DNA from: Flavobacterium sinopsychrotolerans | GTDB lineage: Bacteria; Bacteroidota; Bacteroidia; Flavobacteriales; Flavobacteriaceae | DNA length: 64,000 nt | NCBI RefSeq assembly: GCF_900110375.1 | Contig: NZ_FODN01000004.1 | Span: 1-64,000, forward strand | Direction: 5' to 3' | Shown here: one piece after another, positions 16,315 to 24,193 of the stretch | How positions within the stretch are numbered: position 1 is the first letter of the stretch | Layout of the letters: each line of letters starts with the position of its first letter | Position numbers and translations under genes: made by a program | The notes under the pieces: model-generated | What the model saw: the letters and a program-made list of their open reading frames with translations, nothing else | The model's database searches: none | What the model was told of the DNA's origin: nothing

Positions 16315-16467
16315 ATGAGCAATCTTCTTTATACCATAGCAGTAATATTAGTCATTTTTTGGGCTATTGGATTTTTTGCATTCAGCTTAGGATCAATAAT
16401 ACACATTCTTCTTGTTATTGCAGTAATAGCAATACTATTTAGACTTATTTCAGGTAGAAATATCTAA
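16315..16467 (+). CDS. Lmo0937-like 50-residue membrane protein, copy 2
   Basis: A tandem paralogue of the preceding gene, identical at 47 of 50 residues (Y23F, A25L, K49N). It has two transmembrane helices with the same RLISGR ending. The 52-bp spacer between copies carries no promoter or terminator that I can see, so both are expressed together. Two copies may raise dosage of a small membrane-stabilising peptide; its function is unknown. Confidence 0.85.
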   Translation: MSNLLYTIAVILVIFWAIGFFAFSLGSIIHILLVIAVIAILFRLISGRNI

Positions 16468-16496
16468 TAAAATAATCAATAATAAAATAAATAATT

Positions 16497-16829
16497 ATGA
16501 AAGCAGATAAAATAATATTAGGAGTTTTAGGTGGAGTTGCCGTTGGAGCATTATTAGGAGTATTGTTTGCACCTGAAAAAGGCGATAAAACGAGAAAAAA
16601 AATAATGGATAAAAGCAATGACTATGCTGATGAGTTGAAAGACAAATTAGATACATTATTAGGTTCAATTACCCAAAAATACGAGAAAATTTGGAAAGAA
16701 GGAGAATCTTTAGTTTCTGAAGGAAAATCAAAGTTTTACGATGCAAAAAATGAAGGCGAAGCTTTACTTGCTGAAGGAAAATCAAAATTTTACGATGCAA
16801 AAAACGAAATTAAAAATACGAATATCTAA
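16497..16829 (+). CDS. YtxH-domain stress protein
   Basis: A 110-residue protein. The N-terminal glycine-rich membrane segment (ILGVLGGVAVGALLGVLFAPEKGDKTRKK) is the YtxH (general stress protein GsiB-neighbour) signature. The C-terminal region contains two consecutive 18-residue units sharing EGKSKFYDAKNE, a recent internal 54-bp duplication. It is the fourth gene of the 15461 operon. YtxH proteins are general-stress membrane proteins of unknown activity. Confidence 0.9.
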   Translation: MKADKIILGVLGGVAVGALLGVLFAPEKGDKTRKKIMDKSNDYADELKDKLDTLLGSITQKYEKIWKEGESLVSEGKSKFYDAKNEGEALLAEGKSKFYDAKNEIKNTNI

Positions 16830-16883
16830 TCCGATATTTAATTTTTAAAATTTCAATAAATAAGTACGTTTACAAATTATATC

Positions 16884-17231
16884 ATGGAAAACAACGCAAC
16901 AACAATAGAAATGCTTTTTGAAAGAGCAGAGGATTACACTAGAACAACAGTAGAATTGGCAAAGTTACATACAGTCGATAAAGCTGCTGATGTCATGTCT
17001 TCTCTACTCTCTCGATTGGCCGTTTCTATTGTTTTTGCAATGTTTGCCTTTTTGGCAAATATTGGACTTTCCTTATGGATTGGAGAATTAGTTGGAAAAC
17101 TATATTATGGTTTTTTTATAGTATCTAGTTTTTATTTACTAATTGCAATTATTCTTTACATATTTAAAAATGAGTGGATTAAAACACCTATTAGCAATTT
17201 TATGATTGTTAAAATGCTTAAAAAAAATTAA
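16884..17231 (+). CDS. Holin-superfamily (YqjE/Phage_holin_3_6-like) membrane protein
   Basis: A 115-residue protein with an amphipathic N-terminal helix (ERAEDYTRTTVELAKLHTVDKAAD) and two membrane helices (about residues 42-68 and 73-95). This layout fits the YqjE/phage_holin_3_6 group that accompanies YtxH, YqjD and ElaB-like genes in stress operons; it is not a phage lysis gene here. It ends 1 bp before the next gene's start. Confidence 0.82.
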   Translation: MENNATTIEMLFERAEDYTRTTVELAKLHTVDKAADVMSSLLSRLAVSIVFAMFAFLANIGLSLWIGELVGKLYYGFFIVSSFYLLIAIILYIFKNEWIKTPISNFMIVKMLKKN

Positions 17232-17232
17232 T

Positions 17233-17589
17233 ATGAAAAAGATAAACCAAACAGAAATTCTTAAGGAAACTATCTTGTTAATGAAGATGAAGCAAGCTGA
17301 CGAATTAGTACAACTCAAAGATCAGTATCATTATACCATTGAAAGTTTAAAACCGTTGAATTTAATCAAAAACGCTTTTGGTCAAATGGCTACAACTTCT
17401 GAATTTAAAGGTAATATACTCAGTAATGTCATAGGGATATCAACAGGATACTTGGCTAAAAAAGTGTTATTAGGATCAACCCACAATCCAATCAAAAGAA
17501 TATTAGGAACGTTATTGCAATTTGTAATAACAAATGTCGTTACAAAACATTCCGATAAGTCCACAGAGGAAAATTCACAAAATATTTAA
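17233..17589 (+). CDS. Hypothetical protein of the YtxH/YqjE operon
   Basis: A 118-residue protein with an N-terminal helix (EILKETILLMKMKQADELVQLKDQYH) and a weakly hydrophobic middle (GNILSNVIGISTGYLAKKVLLG). It often accompanies YtxH/YqjE genes in Bacteroidota by pattern; I cannot name it. The ATG at 17233 is preferred, as a TTG start at 17206 would overlap the preceding gene. It is the last gene of the operon begun at 15461. Confidence 0.75.
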   Translation: MKKINQTEILKETILLMKMKQADELVQLKDQYHYTIESLKPLNLIKNAFGQMATTSEFKGNILSNVIGISTGYLAKKVLLGSTHNPIKRILGTLLQFVITNVVTKHSDKSTEENSQNI

Positions 17590-17732
17590 TTCTGATTTTA
17601 TTTCTGGAATAAAAATGCTAAAATGAATTAAACAATTCTTTTTTTTCCTTTAACTAAATTAAATACACCTGTAATACTCTTATAAATTCTTTCGTTTAAC
17701 AATATCAATTAAAAAATTTAATTTGAAAATAC

Positions 17733-18620
17733 ATGGACAAAAGAATAAAAAAAGAGGCATTACTTATTGCTAATAATGAACTTGTTTTTCAAAACCTAGA
17801 AAAAGAAAAACGAGCAGCAGAATTATTAATAGCCAACAAGCAACTTGTTTTTCAAAACCTAGAAAAAGAAAAACGAGCCGCTGAACTATTAATTGCTAAC
17901 AAAGAACTTGCTTTTCAAAACCAAGAAAAAGAGAAACGAGCTGCCGAACTACTAATTGCCAACGAAGAACTTGCTTTTCAAAACCAAGAAAAAGAAAAAC
18001 GAGCTGCCGAACTACTAATTGCCAACGAAGAACTTGCTTTTCAAAACCTAGAAAAAGAAAAACGAGCCGCTGAACTACTAATTGCTAACAAGGAACTTGC
18101 TTTTCAAAACCTAGAAAAAGAAAAACGAGCTGCTGAGCTACTAATTGCTAACAAAGAACTTGCTTTTCAAAATCTGGAAAAAGAAAAACGAGCCGCTGAA
18201 CTACTAATTGCTAACAAGGAACTTGCTTTTCAAAACCTAGAAAAAGAAAAACGAGCTGCTGAGCTACTAATTGCCAACAGAGAACTTTCTTTTCAAAACC
18301 AAGAGAAAGAGAAAAGAACGGCTCAATTAATAAAAGCTAATTTAGAACTCAAAAGAGCCAAAGAATATCAAAATGAATATACCAATGGATTAGAGGAAAT
18401 TATGTTTATAACTTCCCACAAAGTAAGACAACCCATTTCTAATATTTTAGGCATTTCTTACCTCCTGAATCAGCCTTCAAATTCACCCGAAGAATTGAAA
18501 GAATCCTTATTTTACATGAAACAATCTGCTTTAGCTCTTGATACCTATACTAAAGAACTAACTGTTTTTATTTTCAACTTGAAGCAAAAAGGAAAAAAAA
18601 TCAATAAAATTGAGAATTAA
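17733..18620 (+). CDS. Repeat coiled-coil protein with an isolated HisKA-like domain
   Basis: A 295-residue protein. Residues 16-204 are nine nearly identical 21-residue heptad-type repeats (core AFQNLEKEKRAAELLIAN). Residues 220-285 are a histidine-kinase dimerisation/phosphoacceptor domain with the H-box ITSHKVRQPISNILG. No sensor or HATPase catalytic domain is present, and no frame continues the protein on either side. Similar repeats link PAS sensors to kinase cores in Bacteroidota kinases, so this is either a trimmed remnant or a stand-alone phosphoacceptor/scaffold. The copy number could change by recombination. Confidence 0.82.
   Translation: MDKRIKKEALLIANNELVFQNLEKEKRAAELLIANKQLVFQNLEKEKRAAELLIANKELAFQNQEKEKRAAELLIANEELAFQNQEKEKRAAELLIANEELAFQNLEKEKRAAELLIANKELAFQNLEKEKRAAELLIANKELAFQNLEKEKRAAELLIANKELAFQNLEKEKRAAELLIANRELSFQNQEKEKRTAQLIKANLELKRAKEYQNEYTNGLEEIMFITSHKVRQPISNILGISYLLNQPSNSPEELKESLFYMKQSALALDTYTKELTVFIFNLKQKGKKINKIEN
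17778..18344 (+). repeat. Nine tandem 63-bp coding repeats
   Basis: Nine in-frame units of 63 bp encode a 21-residue coiled-coil unit. Units 5-8 are almost identical at the DNA level; units 1, 2 and 9 are more diverged, the usual pattern of internal expansion by unequal crossing-over or slippage. The period is a multiple of three, so changes in copy number keep the frame. Confidence 0.95.
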
Positions 18621-18886
18621 AACCTTAATTTTTTTGTTCTATTCCAAAAATAAAATTCTGTGTATTCAATCTTTTGTTTTGACTATTTATAGTCCATTTT
18701 AATTACCCCCTACATTTTTTTCAATTTCACCTTTCTTTCTAAAGTAGTGCTCTAAAAGATGTTTTTAGAATAATTACTTGTCTAATTTCCCAATTTTTTC
18801 AGGAAGTACCTTAACTTTTGTTACTAAAATAAAAGAATAAATTATTGATTTTGAATCGACTATCAACTATTCAGTATTTGAAAGGA
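18621..18886. other. Intergenic region before promoter copy 9
   Basis: About 270 AT-rich bases after the repeat protein. I see no gene, no strong hairpin and no missing kinase ATPase segment in any frame. Confidence 0.55.
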
Positions 18887-18950
18887 GTGAATTATACAAG
18901 TTATCTTTCTAATTGTATAATACTAACCGACGATAATAGAACAACCTTTG
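18887..18950 (+). promoter_or_regulatory. Composite stress promoter copy 9
   Basis: Box 1 GTGAATTATACAAG is at 18887-18900, box 2 GTATAAT at 18915-18921 (21-bp spacing), and -7 box AACCTTTG at 18943-18950 with its TTTG 32 bp after box 2. It precedes the Ig/ice-binding-like lipoprotein by 37 bp. Confidence 0.8.
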
Positions 18951-18986
18951 TTTTTACAAAATACTTAATCCCCTAAATTAAAAAAA

Positions 18987-20774
18987 ATGAAAACAAAAAA
19001 ATTACTATTAACCTTTGCAATACTTTTTATTGCACTAGTTACCGGTTGCGCGAAAGACGATTTCCAAGAAATCGATGGCGTATGTCCGGTTGTGACAATT
19101 ACTGCTCCAACAAATGGAGCTACAAATGTCCCTCTTGATCAATTAATTTCGGTCACTTTTAATGAAGAAATGAATCCTGAAACAATAAATGAGTCTTCAT
19201 TTACTTTATCTAACGGTACTTCACAAATACCAGGCGTAGTTACTTACGTTGGTACTACAGCAACCATTACCCCATCAGCTTTACTTGCTCCTAACACTAC
19301 TTATACTGCAAGAATAGCAAGAACAGTAAAAGACCTTACAGGTAATGCATTACAAACAGAAACTATTTGGACTTTTAGCACAGGTTTAACAGTTACTCCA
19401 ATGGTTGCATCTACTGATCCTGAAGACAAAACTAATAATGTGGTTTTAAATAAATTAGTAAGTGTTACCTTCAACATGCCGATGAAGGCTTCAACTATTA
19501 CTGAAAGTACTTATACTTTAAAACAAGGAACTACAGCTGTTTCAGGAACTGTAACCTATAGTGGTTCAACAGCTACCTTCATACCAGCAGCACCTTTGAC
19601 AGCTAATACTGTTTATACCGCTACTATTTCTAAAGCAGTAACAAATTTAGACAATACAGCTATAATAGCCGATTATGTATGGCAATTTACAACAGGCGCT
19701 TTAGTTGCTCCTACTGTAACGTCTACAGATCCAATTAATATGTCAACGGGAATCAGTATCAATAAAACGATTACTGCTAACTTCAGTATGATTATGGATC
19801 CGTTAACAATAAATGGAACAACTTTTACTTTAAAACAAGGTACAACAACTATTGCTGGAGCCGTAAGTTATTCTGGAACTACAGCCACTTTTAACCCAAC
19901 AAGTGATTTATTAGAAAATACACTTTATACCGCCACAATTTCAATTGGTGCAAAAAATGTTGCAGGTGTTGCATTGGCAAATGACTATGTTTGGAGCTTT
20001 ACGACATTGGATATTAATACTCCTGCTCCCGCTGCAGGTTTATTCTTCGGGGTATTTGGTGGAAACGCTGGAATCACGAATCAAGGTCTTAACACTAGGA
20101 TTAATAACGGAGGCATCGGAACAACTGCAGCTTCTACATTAGTAACTGGATTTACTGATAAATTAGCTTCTCCAAATGAATTTTATGATGTTACTCCGCT
20201 TAATAACGGACTTGTTTTTGGTGGAATTTTTACTGCTGCACCTGCACCTGGAAATGCTACAAAAGCACAAATAGCGCTTGACGGATTGAATGCAGCAAGA
20301 GATCTTTATAATAGTATTTCTCCAGCTTCAAAACCAGGAGGAAGTGATCAAGGATCTGGCGAATTAGGAGCCTTAACATTGGCACCAGGTACTTACAAAT
20401 CAGCTAGTGGTAGCTATAAAATCACAAATGGTGACCTTACATTAGATGCCCAAGGAAATCCAAATGCAGTTTGGTATTTCCAAGCAGAGTCTTCTTTAAC
20501 GGTTGGTTCTCCAGCAGCTTCAAGAAGTGTTAAATTGATAGGTGGAGCTTTAGCTAAAAATGTCTACTGGTACGTAGGTAGCTCAGCAGTAATTAACTAT
20601 GCTGGTGGTGGTGTAATGGTTGGAAACATTATCGCAGAAGAAGGAGTTACATTGTCATCTCCAGCTAACAGTACAACGCTTGTTGGTCAAGAAACTGTGT
20701 TGAACGGGAGAGCAATTTCATTAATTTCATCGGTAACTATGGTAAATACGATTATTAATATCCCTTCTAACTAA
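18987..20774 (+). CDS. Lipoprotein with three Ig-like (Big_5) domains and an ice-binding-like DUF3494 domain
   Basis: A 595-residue surface lipoprotein with lipobox LVTGCAKDD. Three Big_5/SbsA-type Ig domains follow (about residues 33-340), each with the pattern VTFNxxM...YTATI...WxFTTG. The C-terminal 245 residues match the DUF3494 ice-binding-like beta-solenoid (FGGNAGITNQG, ALTLAPGTYKSASG, VWYFQAESSLTVG, VYWYVGSSAVI). True ice-binding activity cannot be assumed: many DUF3494 proteins are adhesins. It is expressed from composite stress promoter copy 9, and an OmpA-family gene follows after a hairpin. Confidence 0.9.
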   Translation: MKTKKLLLTFAILFIALVTGCAKDDFQEIDGVCPVVTITAPTNGATNVPLDQLISVTFNEEMNPETINESSFTLSNGTSQIPGVVTYVGTTATITPSALLAPNTTYTARIARTVKDLTGNALQTETIWTFSTGLTVTPMVASTDPEDKTNNVVLNKLVSVTFNMPMKASTITESTYTLKQGTTAVSGTVTYSGSTATFIPAAPLTANTVYTATISKAVTNLDNTAIIADYVWQFTTGALVAPTVTSTDPINMSTGISINKTITANFSMIMDPLTINGTTFTLKQGTTTIAGAVSYSGTTATFNPTSDLLENTLYTATISIGAKNVAGVALANDYVWSFTTLDINTPAPAAGLFFGVFGGNAGITNQGLNTRINNGGIGTTAASTLVTGFTDKLASPNEFYDVTPLNNGLVFGGIFTAAPAPGNATKAQIALDGLNAARDLYNSISPASKPGGSDQGSGELGALTLAPGTYKSASGSYKITNGDLTLDAQGNPNAVWYFQAESSLTVGSPAASRSVKLIGGALAKNVYWYVGSSAVINYAGGGVMVGNIIAEEGVTLSSPANSTTLVGQETVLNGRAISLISSVTMVNTIINIPSN

Positions 20775-20789
20775 ACAACTAGTATCAGA

Positions 20790-20825
20790 TTTAAATCTCC
20801 CGTCTTCGGGCGGGATTTATTTAAA
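20790..20825 (+). terminator. Hairpin between the DUF3494 and OmpA genes
   Basis: TCCCG pairs with CGGGA around a short loop, flanked by complementary ATTTAAAT arms. It is probably a terminator, though with a weak T tract that may allow read-through into the OmpA gene. Confidence 0.7.
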
Positions 20826-20844
20826 TGAACCCTAATAATAAAAA

Positions 20845-22887
20845 ATGCAAAAAATGAAATCAAAAACTAAATATACTGAGAAACCATGTGTGGCATGGTC
20901 TCCAAATCACCTTAACATCAAAAGCGTTGCAATAATTGCTTTATCATGGTTAAGTTTTCAAACTCCGCTTCAAGCACAAGAAACACAAGCAGTTAAATAT
21001 GCAAAACCTTCTTGGTACTTTGGTGTCGCTGGTGGGGCCAATTCTAATTTTTACCGTGGTTCAACAAATCAGTTGAATTCTGGTTTTACACCTCCAGCTA
21101 CTTTTCATGATGGAGATGGTGTTGGGCTTTTCATTGCGCCACTTTTAGAATATCGTCCAGCTGATTCCAGATGGGGAGTTATGTTACAAGCAGGTTATGA
21201 TAGTCGTAAAGGATCTTTTGATCAAGTGCTTACCGATTGTGACTGTCCAGCAGATTTATCTACTGATCTTAGTTACATCACTGTGGAACCAAGCGTACGT
21301 TTTGCTCCATTCAAATCTAATTTTTATCTTTATGGAGGTCCACGTTTAGCTTTTAATCTGGATAAATCATTTGAGTATCAATTAGGTATTAATCCAGCAT
21401 TTCCTGATCAAGAGGCTTCTCCTGCGGTAACGGGTGACTTTAGTGACATTGAAAAAACTATTTTATCAATGCAAATTGGTGCAGGATATGATATTCCACT
21501 TTCTTCAGATAGCAACAAAACACAATTTGTATTGTCTCCTTTTGTTTCTTTCCAGCCCTATTTTGGTCAAAATCCACGCTCAACAGAAACTTGGAATAAC
21601 ACGACCGTACGAGCTGGTGTTGCCCTTAAATTTGGACAAGGATTAAACGTTCAAGAAGCTACTGATTTGTTACAAGATCGTGAAGTACAGTTCTCAGTAA
21701 ATTCTCCTAGTAATGTTCCCGGAGAAAGAAGGATGACTGAAATTTTTCCGCTTAGAAATTATGTTTTCTTTAATGAAGGATCAACAGAAATTCCAAATCG
21801 TTATGTTTTATTAACGAAAAATCAAGTGAAAGACTTTAAAGAAGATCAATTGGAAGTATTTGCTCCAAAAAACTTATCAGATAGGTCTAAACGTCAAATG
21901 ACTGTTTATTATAACGTTCTGAATATCCTTGGAGACCGTATGCAAAAAAATCCTTCAGCGACAATTACTTTGGTGGGTTCCTCTAATAATGGCAATACAG
22001 ATGGTCTTACTATGGCAGAATCTGTTAAAACCTATTTGGTAAATATATTTGCAATAAATGCAGCTAGAATTACTACAAAAGGTCAAGACAAACCAAATAT
22101 CCCATCAGAACAACCAGGAGGAACACAAGAATTAGTGTTGCTACGTGAAGGAGATCGTAGAGTTTCTATCGAAAGTAATTCTCCAGATTTATTGATGGAA
22201 TTTCAAAGTGGTCCTGATGCTCCATTGAAACCAGTACAAATTATAGCATTGCAAGAAGCACCTGTTGAAAGTTATGTAACCTTCAATAATAAAGGAGCTG
22301 GGGAAGCATTATCATCTTGGTCATTACAAATAGCAGACGAAAAAGGTAAAGTACAATCTTTTGGACCATACACTCAAGAAGAAGTTAAAATTCCTGGAAA
22401 ATCAATTTTAGGTAATCGTCCAGAAGGTGATTATAAAGTAAAAATGATTGGTCAAACTAAAAGCGGTAAAATTGTAGAGAAAGAAACTCCGGTTCACATG
22501 GTGCTTTGGACTCCTGCAAAAATGGAAGAAGGTATGAGATATAGTATCATCTATGAATTTAATACGTCTAAAGCAATTACGATGTATGAAAAATACCTTA
22601 CCGAAGTAGTTACGCCAAAAATTCCTGTTGGAGCAACCGTAATTATTAAAGGCCATACCGATATTATTGGTGAAGAAGTTTACAATCAGGATTTGTCATT
22701 AGCACGTGCAAATGATGTGAAAAAAATAATCCAGAACAGTTTAACTAAAGCCGGTAGAAACGATGTTAAATTCGAGGTGTCAGGTTATGGTGAAAATGAA
22801 AACAAATCTCCTTTTGAGAATAAAACTCCTGAAGAGCGTTTTTATAATCGTACGGTAATAATTGATATTATTCCTGCCACAAAATAA
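20845..22887 (+). CDS. Large OmpA-family outer-membrane protein
   Basis: A 680-residue protein. A signal region with an unusually long charged N-terminus ends near PLQAQETQ; residues 55-275 form an eight-strand barrel (WYFGVAGGANSNFYRG, VRAGVALKFGQG). A linker and a beta-rich domain follow, then a C-terminal OmpA peptidoglycan-binding domain (VIIKGHTDIIGEEVYNQDLSLARANDVKKI; residues about 590-675). It probably anchors the outer membrane to peptidoglycan. It sits 70 bp behind the DUF3494 lipoprotein on the same strand and may be a partner, either by read-through or separately regulated. Confidence 0.9.
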   Translation: MQKMKSKTKYTEKPCVAWSPNHLNIKSVAIIALSWLSFQTPLQAQETQAVKYAKPSWYFGVAGGANSNFYRGSTNQLNSGFTPPATFHDGDGVGLFIAPLLEYRPADSRWGVMLQAGYDSRKGSFDQVLTDCDCPADLSTDLSYITVEPSVRFAPFKSNFYLYGGPRLAFNLDKSFEYQLGINPAFPDQEASPAVTGDFSDIEKTILSMQIGAGYDIPLSSDSNKTQFVLSPFVSFQPYFGQNPRSTETWNNTTVRAGVALKFGQGLNVQEATDLLQDREVQFSVNSPSNVPGERRMTEIFPLRNYVFFNEGSTEIPNRYVLLTKNQVKDFKEDQLEVFAPKNLSDRSKRQMTVYYNVLNILGDRMQKNPSATITLVGSSNNGNTDGLTMAESVKTYLVNIFAINAARITTKGQDKPNIPSEQPGGTQELVLLREGDRRVSIESNSPDLLMEFQSGPDAPLKPVQIIALQEAPVESYVTFNNKGAGEALSSWSLQIADEKGKVQSFGPYTQEEVKIPGKSILGNRPEGDYKVKMIGQTKSGKIVEKETPVHMVLWTPAKMEEGMRYSIIYEFNTSKAITMYEKYLTEVVTPKIPVGATVIIKGHTDIIGEEVYNQDLSLARANDVKKIIQNSLTKAGRNDVKFEVSGYGENENKSPFENKTPEERFYNRTVIIDIIPATK

Positions 22888-22924
22888 GTTGGAATAATAC
22901 AGCATACCGTTTGATATGTTATAA

Positions 22925-22961
22925 AAGAGGATAGAAACTTAAAAGTCTATCCTCTTTTTTA
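22925..22961 (+). terminator. Intrinsic terminator after the OmpA gene
   Basis: AAGAGGATAGA pairs with TCTATCCTCTT and is followed by a T run. Confidence 0.85.
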
Positions 22962-23115
22962 TTTAAAATTTAGAATTCAGTGAATATCTCATGCTGAAAA
23001 TCTCTTTTATTTTTCAAAATTAAGAATCAACTAGCATTTTATTTTTTTACATTACCTTTTAAAACCTAAATTTTAACAAAAAAATTATTATTTTTACTAT
23101 TCACTTTATGTAAAT

Positions 23116-23595
23116 ATGAACGCAAACGAAAAAACCATTATTAAGTTCTATACTGCTTTTGCCAATGCAGACGCTTCAACAATGTGTGAATGCTATCATT
23201 CCAAAATTGAGTTTCGCGATCCTGCTTTTGGTTTATTAAAAGAAAATGATGTTTGCCAAATGTGGAAAATGTTACTTGAAAAAAGTAAAGGCAATATCAA
23301 AATTGAATTTTCAGATATAAAAGCAGATGAATACGTTGGTTCCGCACAATGGATCGCTACTTACAACTTTAGCAAAACCAATAGAAAAGTAGTAAATGTT
23401 ATTCGTGCGCAGTTTCAGTTTAAAGATGGATTAATAAAGAAACACACCGATAATTTCGACATCTGGAAATGGTCCAAACAAGCTTTTGGAATTACAGGAT
23501 ATTTATTAGGCTGGACTGGTTTTTTCCAACAAAAAATACAACAACAAGCACTATTATCATTGAAGAAATACAAAGAATCTAAAAATGCTAATTGA
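23116..23595 (+). CDS. NTF2-like (SnoaL-type) protein
   Basis: A 159-residue cytosolic protein of the nuclear-transport-factor-2 fold: TIIKFYTAFANADASTMCECYHSKIEFRDPAFG at the N-terminus, then a curved sheet segment ending KKHTDNFDIWKWSKQAFG. Such domains act as small-molecule isomerases/hydrolases or as orphan binding proteins; no catalytic pair can be assigned with confidence. Its end overlaps the next gene by 11 bp, showing translational coupling with the DinB-like protein. Confidence 0.85.
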   Translation: MNANEKTIIKFYTAFANADASTMCECYHSKIEFRDPAFGLLKENDVCQMWKMLLEKSKGNIKIEFSDIKADEYVGSAQWIATYNFSKTNRKVVNVIRAQFQFKDGLIKKHTDNFDIWKWSKQAFGITGYLLGWTGFFQQKIQQQALLSLKKYKESKNAN

Positions 23596-24031
23596 AAGCT
23601 TAAAAATACTGTTCAACCGAGATTTGAATAAGTTAAAAACCGAAATTGAGTCGTACCAAAATGAAAGTGATATTTGGAAAATCCAAAAAGGAATAGCTAA
23701 TTCAGCCGGGAATCTTTGTTTGCATTTGGTAGGAAATCTTAATACATACATTGGAGCCGAATTTGGAAAAACCGGATATATCAGAAACCGAGCACTCGAA
23801 TTTTCGCTGAAAGATATTCCAAGAGCAGAATTAATACAAAAAATCGAAGAAACCATTGTTGTCGTTAACAATGCACTTAATATCATCTCAGAAGAAGAAT
23901 TAAAAATGGAATTTCCACTTTTAGTTTTCGAAAAAAAAACTTCAACTGAGTTTATGCTGATCCATTTGACCACGCACCTAGCCTATCATCTGGGACAAAT
24001 CAATTACCACAGGCGATTATTAGATAATTAA
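23585..24031 (+). CDS. DinB-like (DUF1572) metal-binding protein
   Basis: A 148-residue four-helix protein of the DinB/DUF1572 family. The family's metal-binding histidines are visible: H in CLHLVGNL (about residue 48), and two in HLTTHLAYHLGQINYHRR near the C-terminus. These proteins resemble bacillithiol/mycothiol-dependent S-transferases, but the thiol and substrate are unknown. It overlaps the NTF2-like gene by 11 bp, so the pair is translationally coupled. Confidence 0.85.
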   Translation: MLIESLKILFNRDLNKLKTEIESYQNESDIWKIQKGIANSAGNLCLHLVGNLNTYIGAEFGKTGYIRNRALEFSLKDIPRAELIQKIEETIVVVNNALNIISEEELKMEFPLLVFEKKTSTEFMLIHLTTHLAYHLGQINYHRRLLDN

Positions 24032-24060
24032 ATCTATTTTTAAGAATATCCTCAAAAATT

Positions 24061-24104
24061 AAAATTAATTTACACTAAAATTAATTTACACTAAAATTAA
24101 TTTA
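24061..24104. repeat. Short 16-bp tandem repeat
   Basis: Unit AAAATTAATTTACACT occurs 2.75 times in a row between the DinB-like gene and the permease. It is AT-rich, and its only likely effect is spacing or terminator-like melting. Confidence 0.85.
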
Positions 24105-24193
24105 AAATTTCTATTATTAATTTTTAGATGACAGATCCTCAATTAACGACTAACATATTAGATGGTTAATAAATAAGTTAAGCAAAATCTACA

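Noticed and set aside
16884..17231. Prophage remnant suggested by the holin-like protein
   Set aside because: The YqjE/holin_3_6 group is a normal part of YtxH-type stress operons, and no other phage gene is present.
17778..18344. CRISPR-like array
   Set aside because: The periodicity is 63 bp with no unique spacers and the units are in-frame coding repeats of a coiled coil.
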